NCBI GenBank assembly: GCA_963707905.1 | Contig: CAVPSA010000048.1 | Span: forward strand, 62,001 to 126,000 | Length of the DNA: 64,000 nucleotides | Origin: DASXKD01 sp963707905 | GTDB lineage: Bacteria; Actinomycetota; Actinomycetes; Streptosporangiales; Streptosporangiaceae | Direction of reading: 5' to 3' | Shown: piece after piece, positions 53,701 through 61,781 of the stretch | Position numbering within the stretch: the stretch's first letter is position 1 | Layout of the letters: each line of letters opens with the position of its first letter | Notes under the pieces: generated by a model | Told to the model about the DNA's origin: nothing | Database searches by the model: none | The model's input: only the letters and a program-made list of their open reading frames with translations | Position numbers and translations under genes: made by a program

Positions 53701-53977
53701 CTGCTTCCTCCTGTCGAGGGTGCGTCCACCAAGTCGCGGGCAGACCTGCAGAGCGGCGAAGAGGACGCTGAAATTGAGTGGAAGCCGCGCGATGGCCGCG
53801 ACCTGATTGTCGAGCGATCAGAACGGCCAAGGAGACCTTCCTCCGTCTTCACATATGGCCCTGCAGAACCACGGGGAAGACCTGCCCTGAGGGTAACGCC
53901 GTAGGCCACGGTTGGGGAGACCCAGGTTTCACCAACGTCGAAATCGTTTTATATGGCCGGGAGGGGTCTCGGGATGC

Positions 53978-55633
53978 TCAGCCGGGCGGCGTGCTGCGGG
54001 CAAGAACCCGGGACAGCCCGGCCCGGGTGGCGATCACGTAGAGCCGGTCCTGGGCGCCCAGGCGGAGGCCGCCAGCCGGAGACCAGTTCACCGGGCCGCC
54101 ACCCGCCGGTTCCACGGCCAGCACCCGCACCAGGCCGGTCTGGTGCACCGCCTGCACCGCAGCCCCGTCCAGCTCGGAGCCGGTGCCCACCCCGAGGTCG
54201 GCGATGAGCAGCACGTGCCGGCCCACCGCGATGGTGCGCAGTACCTGATGCTCGAGCATGGCCGCGGCAAAGGAAGGGGCCGCCAGGTAGGACACGCTGC
54301 GGGAGATCGTGTGGCCGACACTGCGCTGGACCCGCGCGGCCAGGTCATCGTCGCCGAGCCGGAGCACGATCCGGATGTCGCTGGCCAGGGCGCGGGCATG
54401 CAGCGCGGTCTCCAGGTTGACGCTGTCGCTGTTCGTCACCGAGACCAGGGCCTGGCAGGTGGCTACCCCGGCCGCACGAAGTATGTCCTCCCGGTGCGTC
54501 TCGCCGATCACCACCCGCAGGCCCAGCCGGCGCGCCACGGCCACCCCGGCCGCGTTCTCGCTCTTGTCCACGCAGGCCACGCTGACGCCCAGGTCATGAA
54601 GCTGGCCGACGATCCGGGTACCGACGTTCCCCAGCCCTACGACGATGACGTGGCCGGTCAGCGGGCGCTCCTTGTGCCGTAGCGACCCGGTCAGCCGGGC
54701 GCCGACCACCACGGCCGTGAGCACCGGCAGGAAGGCAAGCCCGTCGAAGGTGAGCAGCACCTGCGCGATCTTCTCCGCCGTGGGATAACCCGGCTCGCTG
54801 ACCGCGGCGCCGGCGGCATCCAGGCCGGTCAGGTAGGCGGCATTGGCCAGGGAGAAGTGACTCGCGGTGAGGAGCAGCAGGAACCCGGCGAGCAGAACGG
54901 CGAACAGCACGCCGAAGGCCAGTCCCAGCTTGTTCCAGAGCAGGTGCCTGGCCAGGTCGGCGACCGCGCGTACCGGGTGCCTGCGCTGCCGGGTGAGCGG
55001 GTTGCGGGGCGCACCGTCGGCCACCGCGAGCACCAGGTCCGCGCGGGCTCCGTCCGGCGGCAGCAGCCCGGGTGCCTGCGGATCCTGTGTCATGGCCAGC
55101 CCGCAGACCACACGCCGGGCTTGGGAGTCGGTGCGCCGCGCCACGAACAGCGTGCTCCCGGCAACCCGGATATGGCTGGGCGCCGGCTCACCCAGGGCCG
55201 CTGCCACGAACGACGGCGCCGACATGGACGAACCCGACAGCACCGCGCAGTCGCGGAAGAACGTCCTGATGCGCTCGCCCAGGCTGGTGTTGAAGATGGC
55301 CACCACCAGGCGCAGCTCCGGGTTGAGCTCCTGGGCGCGCAGTGCCGCGTGGAAGTTGCCCAGGTCGTCCTGGCGCAGCAGGGCCAGCGCCCGGGCCGAC
55401 TGGACTCCGGCGGCGGTGAAGGCGCTGGCGTCCAGGTCTGCCCGCTCGATGATCCGCACCTTGGGCAGCCGGGCGATACGCGGGCCCTGGTCCTGTTCCC
55501 GGGACCGGAGCAGGACCGTCACCTCTTCGCCGTAGGTGGTGGTCAGTTCCTCGATGACCCGGGCGGCGAGGGTGTCGTCACCGCACACGACAAGATGGTC
55601 GCGGCGCGCCGCGAGCCGGGAGAGGGGAGGCAC
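53978..55633 (-). CDS. two-RCK ion channel/NAD-binding protein (CASTOR-POLLUX/TrkA-N-like)
   Basis: A 551-residue protein with a TrkA-N fold at both ends. The first is DHLVVCGDDTLAARVIEEL, and the second HVIVVGLGNVGTRIVGQL near residue 330, with the usual acidic end of strand two (CVDKSEN). Between them lie two hydrophobic segments (LAFGVLFAVLLAGFLLLLT and LTFDGLAFLPVLTAVVVG) with no TVGYG-like selectivity filter. The arrangement resembles CASTOR-type channels, so potassium or another cation is likely, but a non-conducting sensor is possible. The start is GTG. Separate transcript. Confidence 0.75.
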   Translation of the reverse strand: MPPLSRLAARRDHLVVCGDDTLAARVIEELTTTYGEEVTVLLRSREQDQGPRIARLPKVRIIERADLDASAFTAAGVQSARALALLRQDDLGNFHAALRAQELNPELRLVVAIFNTSLGERIRTFFRDCAVLSGSSMSAPSFVAAALGEPAPSHIRVAGSTLFVARRTDSQARRVVCGLAMTQDPQAPGLLPPDGARADLVLAVADGAPRNPLTRQRRHPVRAVADLARHLLWNKLGLAFGVLFAVLLAGFLLLLTASHFSLANAAYLTGLDAAGAAVSEPGYPTAEKIAQVLLTFDGLAFLPVLTAVVVGARLTGSLRHKERPLTGHVIVVGLGNVGTRIVGQLHDLGVSVACVDKSENAAGVAVARRLGLRVVIGETHREDILRAAGVATCQALVSVTNSDSVNLETALHARALASDIRIVLRLGDDDLAARVQRSVGHTISRSVSYLAAPSFAAAMLEHQVLRTIAVGRHVLLIADLGVGTGSELDGAAVQAVHQTGLVRVLAVEPAGGGPVNWSPAGGLRLGAQDRLYVIATRAGLSRVLARSTPPG

Positions 55634-55703
55634 GGCGTGATCCTAGCCGGGCCGGCCGTATCCGGCCGGATCAGGGCGAAACGGATATGAATGCCGCGCC
55701 AGG

Positions 55704-56495
55704 TCAGGGCGAGGCGATCCGGCCGAGCTGTGGCGGCAGCCTGCTCGCCGCGCCGCGGTCGAGCAGGAACAGGGTCCGCTGCCTGCCCCGCGCGCCCGCC
55801 GCCGGCACCTGCACCGGGCCCACGTCCGACAGGGCCAGCCGGACCGCCCCCGCCTTTTCCTGGCCCGCGGCGAGCACCCACACCTCCCGCGCGCTGCGGA
55901 TCGAGGGCAGCGTGAGCGTCAGCCTGACGGGTGGTGGCTTCGGTGCGCCACGGACCGCGACCACGCTCCGGTCGTCGTACAGCGCGGGCATGGCGGGGAA
56001 CAGCGATGCGACATGGCCCTCAGGGCCGATACCGAGCAGCAGCACGTCGAACTCGGGGACGGGGCCGTGGTCCTCCGGGCGGGCGGCGGCACGCAGTTCG
56101 GCGGCGTAGCGGGCCGCCGCGGCCTCGGGATCGGGCCCTTCGGGGCCGTCGGGGCCGGGCATCCGGTGCACCCGCGCCGGGTCCACGTCGTCGAGGTGGC
56201 GCAGCAGGGCCTGCTGCGCCCCGGTGTCGTTGCGCTCCGGGTCGCCGCTCGGCAGGAACCGCTCGTCACCCCACCAGATGTCCAGGTGGCGCCAGTCGAC
56301 CGCATCCCGGGCGGGGGCGGCGGCGAGCTCGGCAAGCACGGCGGTGCCGATCCCGCCGCCGGTGAGCACCAGCGATGTGCGCCCGGCCGCGGCCTGGACG
56401 TCCACCAGCTTGGTGACCAGCCGGGCGGCGACCGCCTTGGCCAGCAGGCCCGCGTCGTAATGGACGATGAACTCAGGCGGGCTCATCGTGGGCAC
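55704..56495 (-). CDS. pgl: 6-phosphogluconolactonase
   Basis: A 263-residue enzyme hydrolysing 6-phosphogluconolactone, the second oxidative pentose-phosphate step. Family blocks are LVLTGGGIGTAVLAEL near residue 43, IWWGDERFLPSGDPERND, and LLLGIGPEGHVASLFP. The start is GTG 56495 or ATG 56486, without a clear ribosome site; the latter gives MSPPEFIVHYD. It is the last gene of the tkt-tal-pgi-zwf-opcA-pgl unit, 16 bases after opcA. Confidence 0.93.
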   Translation of the reverse strand: MPTMSPPEFIVHYDAGLLAKAVAARLVTKLVDVQAAAGRTSLVLTGGGIGTAVLAELAAAPARDAVDWRHLDIWWGDERFLPSGDPERNDTGAQQALLRHLDDVDPARVHRMPGPDGPEGPDPEAAAARYAAELRAAARPEDHGPVPEFDVLLLGIGPEGHVASLFPAMPALYDDRSVVAVRGAPKPPPVRLTLTLPSIRSAREVWVLAAGQEKAGAVRLALSDVGPVQVPAAGARGRQRTLFLLDRGAASRLPPQLGRIASP

Positions 56496-56511
56496 GCCCG
56501 GATGCGCGCGG

Positions 56512-57426
56512 TCACCGCGCCGGTACCAGCGGGGTACGGAACTGCTCCAGGGCCTCGGCGTACACCTCGTCGGGGTCGAGCCGCCGCAGTTCCTCCTCCA
56601 GCAGTTCGGGAGTTTCCCTGCGGTGCAGGGCGACCCGGCGCTCGGGCTGCCCGGGGCGGCGCAGGTGCGCGACCCGCCCGTCCGGCCTGGTGATCACGAT
56701 CTCGCCATCGCCGGTGGTGAAGCTGACCTCGGTGATGCCAGGCCCGGCGGAGGGCGCACAGGCTATCTCGACCCCGTACGCGTGGGACAGCCAGGCCGCG
56801 ATCAGCTCGGCGCTCGGGTTGCCCGCTTCGGCGCTGACCGTGCCACCGGTGACCTCCCCGGTCGGCTGGTCCATCGTGGCGGCCAGCAGCGACCGCCACG
56901 GCGTCGCCCGGGTCCAGGCCAGGTCGGTGTCGCCGGGGTGGTACCCGGCGGCAAGCAAGGCCAGCGCCTCGCGGGGCGAGCCGGCCGCCGCGGTGTCGGT
57001 GATCCGCCGCTGGGCCAGCGCGCCCATCGGGTCCTGCGCCGGGATCGGCGGCACGAAGTCCGGCCACCAGGTGACCACGGGCGTGTCCGGCAGCAGCAGC
57101 GGGGCCACCACCGAGTCCGCGTGCTGGCCGAGCGGCCCGTACATGCGCAGCAGCACCGTCTCACCGGGGCTGGTCTCGCCGACCCGGATCTCCGCGTCGA
57201 GGCGGGACCGCTGCTCCGGCCGGCGGATGATCACCACGAGGATGCGGCACGGGTGCTGGCGGCCGGCCGCGCTGGCCGCCCGGACCGCGTCGTACTGCGC
57301 GCCCTCGTCGGTCACGATGACCATGGTGAGCACCATGCCGCTGGCCACCCCGCCCAGCCGCAGCCGCGCCTCGCGGAGCGCGTCGTTGATCCCGCCGGTC
57401 GTGGTTTCTGTCAGGTCGATCGTCAT
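56512..57426 (-). CDS. opcA: OpcA, glucose-6-phosphate dehydrogenase assembly protein
   Basis: A 304-residue protein that activates or assembles Zwf in cyanobacteria and actinobacteria. Characteristic segments are MVLTMVIVTDEG, HPCRILVVIIRRPE, VVAPLLLPDTPVVTWWPDF, and the C-terminal ALHRRETPELLEEELRRLDPD. The ATG lies 1 base after the zwf stop, so the two are translated together, as is normal. Confidence 0.93.
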   Translation of the reverse strand: MTIDLTETTTGGINDALREARLRLGGVASGMVLTMVIVTDEGAQYDAVRAASAAGRQHPCRILVVIIRRPEQRSRLDAEIRVGETSPGETVLLRMYGPLGQHADSVVAPLLLPDTPVVTWWPDFVPPIPAQDPMGALAQRRITDTAAAGSPREALALLAAGYHPGDTDLAWTRATPWRSLLAATMDQPTGEVTGGTVSAEAGNPSAELIAAWLSHAYGVEIACAPSAGPGITEVSFTTGDGEIVITRPDGRVAHLRRPGQPERRVALHRRETPELLEEELRRLDPDEVYAEALEQFRTPLVPAR

Positions 57427-57427
57427 G

Positions 57428-58966
57428 TCACAGCCTCCGCCACGTCCGGCCGTCCCTGGCCATCAGCGCGTCCGCGCTGGCCGGGCCGGTGGATCCGGCC
57501 GGGTACTGGTCCGGCTTGCCGTGCTCGGCCCAGAACTGCTCGACCGGGTCGAGCACCTCCCAGGACAGCTCCACCTCCTGGCGCCGCGGGAACAGCGGCG
57601 GGTCGCCGATGAGCACGTCGAGCAGCAGCCGCTCGTACGCCTCCGGGCTGTTCTCGGTGAACGACTCGCCATAGGCGAAGTCCATGTTCACGTCCCTGAC
57701 CTCCATCGCGGAGCCAGGGACCTTGGAGCCGAACCTGACCGTCACGCCCTCGTCCGGCTGCACCCTGATCACCAGAGCGTTGTGCCCGAGTTCCTTGGTG
57801 TCGGTGGCGTTGAACGGCAGGTGCGGCGCCCGCTGGAACATCAGTGCGATCTCGGTCATCCGGCGCGGCAGCCGCTTGCCGGTGCGCAGGTAGAACGGCA
57901 CGCCCGCCCACCGCCTGGTGTCCACGCCCAGCTTCACCGCGGCGTAGGTCTCGGTATGCGAGTCCGCGGGGATGCCGTCCTCCTCCAGGAAGCCGGGGAC
58001 CTCGATGCCGCCCTGCCAGCCGGCCGCGTACTGGCCGCGGGCCGTCCCGGTGGCCAGGTCCTCCGGCAGCCGGACCGCCGACAGGATCTTCTCCTTCTCG
58101 GCGCGCAGGGCCGCGGCGTCGAAGGAGACCGGCTCCTCCATCGCGGTCAGGGCCAGCAACTGCATCAGGTGATTCTGGATGACGTCGCGTGCGGCGCCGA
58201 TCCCGTCGTAGTAGCCAGCCCGGCCGCCGATCCCGATGTCCTCGGCCATGGTGATCTGGACGTGGTCCACGTAACCGCGGTTCCAGATCGGCTCGTACAG
58301 CGTGTTGGCGAACCGCAGCGCGAGGATGTTCTGTACCGTCTCCTTGCCCAGGTAGTGGTCGATCCGGAAGACCGAGTCCGAGCCGAACACCGAGTTCACG
58401 ATCTCGTTGAGCTGCCGGGCGCTGGCCAGGTCGTGGCCGAACGGCTTCTCGATCACTACCCGGCGCCACGGCCGGTGGCCGCCGGGACCCTCCGGTGGCG
58501 AGGACAGGCCCGAGCGCTTGAGCTGCGCCACCACGTTGGGGAAGAACTTCGGCGGCACAGACAGGTAGAAGGCGTAGTTGCCGCCGGTGCCGCGTTCGGT
58601 GTCGAGCTGGGCCACGGTCTGGGCGAGCCGGTCGAAGGCCGCGTCGTCGGCGAACTCGCCGGGCACGAACCGGATACCCTCCGACAACTGCTGCCAGACG
58701 GTGTCGTTGAACGGGGTGCGCGCGTGCTCCTTGACCGCGTCGTGGGTGACCTGCGCGAAGTCCTCGTCCTCCCAGTCCCGGCGGGCGAAGCCGACCAGGG
58801 AGAACCCCGGCGGCAGCAGCCCCCGGTTGGCCAGGTCGTAGACGGCGGGCATCAGCTTCTTGCGGGACAGGTCGCCGGTGACGCCGAACAGCACGAGCAC
58901 GCACGGCCCGGCCACCCGCGGGATGCGCCGGTCCCTGGGATCCCGCAGTGGGTTGGCCCCGCTCAC
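57428..58966 (-). CDS. zwf: glucose-6-phosphate 1-dehydrogenase
   Basis: A 512-residue first enzyme of the oxidative pentose-phosphate path. The NADP fold is VLVLFGVTGDLSRKKLMPA, and the active site RIDHYLGKETVQN includes the catalytic His-Lys region. VIEKPFGHDL and YLRTGKRLPRR complete the signature. The ATG overlaps the pgi stop (4 bases). The product would be supplied by Pgi running from fructose-6-P, consistent with the neighbouring transketolase/transaldolase cycle. Confidence 0.95.
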   Translation of the reverse strand: MSGANPLRDPRDRRIPRVAGPCVLVLFGVTGDLSRKKLMPAVYDLANRGLLPPGFSLVGFARRDWEDEDFAQVTHDAVKEHARTPFNDTVWQQLSEGIRFVPGEFADDAAFDRLAQTVAQLDTERGTGGNYAFYLSVPPKFFPNVVAQLKRSGLSSPPEGPGGHRPWRRVVIEKPFGHDLASARQLNEIVNSVFGSDSVFRIDHYLGKETVQNILALRFANTLYEPIWNRGYVDHVQITMAEDIGIGGRAGYYDGIGAARDVIQNHLMQLLALTAMEEPVSFDAAALRAEKEKILSAVRLPEDLATGTARGQYAAGWQGGIEVPGFLEEDGIPADSHTETYAAVKLGVDTRRWAGVPFYLRTGKRLPRRMTEIALMFQRAPHLPFNATDTKELGHNALVIRVQPDEGVTVRFGSKVPGSAMEVRDVNMDFAYGESFTENSPEAYERLLLDVLIGDPPLFPRRQEVELSWEVLDPVEQFWAEHGKPDQYPAGSTGPASADALMARDGRTWRRL

Positions 58967-60636
58967 CGGCCTGATCCCGTCGCGCCGGACCGGGCCGCGT
59001 CGAGTACCTGGGCCAGCCCGGCTGCGCGGTCCCGCAGGTGCAGCCGGACGGCTGGCCGGCCGCGCTGGTGCAGTGCCCCGATGTCGCCGAGCGCCTGGGC
59101 AAGCTGGAGCCTGCCCAGCGTGAAGTCCCGGCCCGGAACCTGCACGTCGCTCTGTACCGCGCCGGTGATCTGCAGGAACACGCCGTTCTGCGGGCCGCCC
59201 TTGTGATACTGGCCGGTCGAGTGCAGGAACCGCGGGCCCCAGCCGAAGGTGACCGGGTGGGTGGTCCGGCTGGCCAGCGCGTCCCTGAGCCCGGTGGCGG
59301 CCGCGTCACCGTCCCGGTCCAGGTAAGCCATGATCGCCAGGTAGCCCCCGTCCGGCAGCGCCATCAGCAGCGAGTCGAGCACACCGGCCAGGCCGCCGGC
59401 GGCGGGCGGCAGGCTTGGCTCCGCGTACACCTCGACGGCGCCGTCGGTGAGCACCGGCTCACCGGCCGGCAGCGGGCCGGTGCCCGCCCCGGCCAGCAGC
59501 CGCGTGGTGTTCTCCTTGGACTCGGCCACGTTGGGCTGGTCGAACGGGTTGATGCCGAGCATCTGCCCGGCCACCGCGACCGCGTACTCCCAGACCAGGA
59601 ACTGCGCGCCGAGCGGGCCCGTCACCGAGGTGTCGGCGGGGGAGATGGGCGCGCCCAGGCCGACCAGGTGCAGGTCGGGACCGGGGGAGAAGCCGGGGGC
59701 GTTCTCCCCGCCGACCACCACCGGCAGAATGCCCCGGCCCTGCTTGCCGGTGGACTCGGCAATGAGCTGCTCCGCCCAGTCACCAAAGCCGGGCAGCCCG
59801 GAACCGCAGTCAGCGAGCACCACCTTGTCGTGGCCGGCCAGCGCGTACCCGCCGAGCGCGGCACCCAGCTCCAGGCCGGGGTTGCCGTCGCCCGACGCCA
59901 GCGCGGGCAGCATCGCGTCGGCCTCATCAAGGAGCCGCGCGGCGTCCGCGCCCGCCAGCGCGGTCGGCACCAGGCCAAAGGCGGTCAGCGCGCTGTAGCG
60001 GCCGCCCACGTTCGGATCCGCGAGCACCACGTGATACCCGGCCTGGCGGGCCGTGGCCTCCAGCGGCGAGCCCGGGTCGGTGACCATCACGAACCGGCGG
60101 GCGATCTCGCCGGGGGCCAGGCCCAGATCGGCGAAGGCCCGCTCGTATATCCGCCGGTGGCTGTCGGTCTCGATGGTCGAGCCGCTCTTGCTGGAGACCA
60201 CCACCAGCGTCCGGTCAAGCCGGTCGGCCAGCGCCCGGAGCACGGGGTGCGGGTCGGTGGTGTCGAGCAGGGTGAGCGGGACCCTCGCGGCCCGGCTGAT
60301 CACCTCCGGGGCCAGCGACGAGCCGCCCATCCCGCACAGCACGATGTGGTCGAGCCCCTGCTCACGCGCGTCGCTGGCGAGCACGGCCAGCGAGCCGAGC
60401 AGCGCCCGGGAGGCCCGCGGGGCGTCCAGCCAGCCGAGCCTGATCGCCGCCTCACCGGCCGCGTCCGGGCCCCAGAGCCCCGGATCCTTGGCCGCCAGCG
60501 CGGACGGCAGGCCGTCGGCCGCCAGCTTGTCCGCGGCCGGCCCGGCTACCTCCCGGACCGCGGCGCTGCGCCAGGCGACCGATACGCCGCCAGGATCCCC
60601 GCCCGCCGGGCTCCCCACCTCACCGGACTGCGTCAT
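58963..60636 (-). CDS. pgi: glucose-6-phosphate isomerase
   Basis: A 557-residue isomerase of the shorter actinobacterial type. It has HIVLCGMGGSSLAPEVI and VVSSKSGSTIETDSHRR as sugar-phosphate-binding SIS segments, VVGGENAPGFSPG, GINPFDQPNVAESKENT, and the C-terminal FLHSTGQYHKGGPQNG with the catalytic His-Lys. Insertion of pgi between tal and zwf closes the hexose-phosphate loop within one operon; classical Streptomyces clusters often have the same order. It overlaps tal by 4 bases. Confidence 0.94.
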   Translation of the reverse strand: MTQSGEVGSPAGGDPGGVSVAWRSAAVREVAGPAADKLAADGLPSALAAKDPGLWGPDAAGEAAIRLGWLDAPRASRALLGSLAVLASDAREQGLDHIVLCGMGGSSLAPEVISRAARVPLTLLDTTDPHPVLRALADRLDRTLVVVSSKSGSTIETDSHRRIYERAFADLGLAPGEIARRFVMVTDPGSPLEATARQAGYHVVLADPNVGGRYSALTAFGLVPTALAGADAARLLDEADAMLPALASGDGNPGLELGAALGGYALAGHDKVVLADCGSGLPGFGDWAEQLIAESTGKQGRGILPVVVGGENAPGFSPGPDLHLVGLGAPISPADTSVTGPLGAQFLVWEYAVAVAGQMLGINPFDQPNVAESKENTTRLLAGAGTGPLPAGEPVLTDGAVEVYAEPSLPPAAGGLAGVLDSLLMALPDGGYLAIMAYLDRDGDAAATGLRDALASRTTHPVTFGWGPRFLHSTGQYHKGGPQNGVFLQITGAVQSDVQVPGRDFTLGRLQLAQALGDIGALHQRGRPAVRLHLRDRAAGLAQVLDAARSGATGSGR

Positions 60637-61751
60637 TGGCGCTCCAGCTCCGCTTGAATCGTGTCCAGCAGCCCCTGCCAGGACGCGGCGAACTTCGACA
60701 CGCCCTCTTGCTCGAGGACCGTCACCACGTCCTCGTAGCCGATGCCGAGGCCCGCCAGGTCCTCGAACACCTTCCTGGACTCCTCGTAGGTGCCCCGGAT
60801 GGCGTCGCCGCGCAGCTCACCGTGGTCGGCCACGGCCAGGATGGTGGACTCCGGCATGGTGTTCACCGTGTCCGGCGCGACAAGTTCTACCACGTACATG
60901 GTGTCGGGGTAGGCCGGGTCCTTGGTGCTGGTCGAGGCCCACAGCGGCCGCTGCAGCCGGGCGCCCTTGCCGTGCAGCGCGGCCCAGCGCGGCGCGGACT
61001 CCCCGAACCGCTCCTCGAACAGCTGGTAGGCCAGCCGGGCGTTGGCCACGGCCGCCTTGCCGCGCAGTTCGGCGGCCTCCGGCGTGCCGATCTTGTCCAG
61101 CCTGCCGTCCACCTCGGTGTCCACCCGGCTGACGAAGAACGACGCCACCGACGCGAGCGAGGACAGGTCGTGGCCGGCCTCGGCGGCCTGCTCCATTCCG
61201 GCGAAGTACGCGTCGATGACCTCGCCGTAGCGCTCCAGCGAGAAGATCAGCGTCACGTTGATGCTGATCCCCTCGGCCAGGCACTGGGTGATCGCGGGCA
61301 GCCCGGCCGGGGTGGCCGGGATCTTGATGAACAGGTTCGGCCGGTCCACCAGCCACCACAGGGCCCGGGCCTCGGCGATGGTCTTCTCGGTGTCGCCCGC
61401 CAGCCGCGGGTCCACTTCGAGCGAGACCCGGCCGTCCACCCCGTCCGAGGCGTCGTAGGCGGGCCGGAGCACGTCGCAGGCCCACCGGATGTCGTAGGTG
61501 GTGATGGCACGGGAGGCCTCCTCCACCGACACGCCGCGCAGCGCCAGCTGGGCAAGCTGCTCGGTGTAGGCATCCCCGTGGCTGAGGGCATGGTCGAAGA
61601 TCGTCGGGTTGGAGGTGACCCCGACCACGTGCCGGTCCCGGGCGAGCTCGGCCAGGTTGCCGCTGGTCAGCCGTACCCGGTTGACGTCATCGAGCCAGAC
61701 GGCCACGCCTGCGGCGGACAGTTCGGCGAGTGCATCGGAATGTGTCGTCAT
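60633..61751 (-). CDS. tal: transaldolase
   Basis: A 372-residue TalA/B-like barrel of the actinobacterial class. GVAVWLDDVNRVRLTSGNLAEL and VVGVTSNPTIFDHALSHG open the barrel, the Schiff-base Lys is in NLFIKIPATPAGLPAI, and NVTLIFSLERYGEVIDAYF is typical. It transfers a dihydroxyacetone unit between sugar phosphates. There is a 30-base gap after tkt and a 4-base overlap with pgi. Confidence 0.95.
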   Translation of the reverse strand: MTTHSDALAELSAAGVAVWLDDVNRVRLTSGNLAELARDRHVVGVTSNPTIFDHALSHGDAYTEQLAQLALRGVSVEEASRAITTYDIRWACDVLRPAYDASDGVDGRVSLEVDPRLAGDTEKTIAEARALWWLVDRPNLFIKIPATPAGLPAITQCLAEGISINVTLIFSLERYGEVIDAYFAGMEQAAEAGHDLSSLASVASFFVSRVDTEVDGRLDKIGTPEAAELRGKAAVANARLAYQLFEERFGESAPRWAALHGKGARLQRPLWASTSTKDPAYPDTMYVVELVAPDTVNTMPESTILAVADHGELRGDAIRGTYEESRKVFEDLAGLGIGYEDVVTVLEQEGVSKFAASWQGLLDTIQAELERQ

Positions 61752-61781
61752 GGCTGTTGCTCCCTTGCTAGCCGGTCCGGG

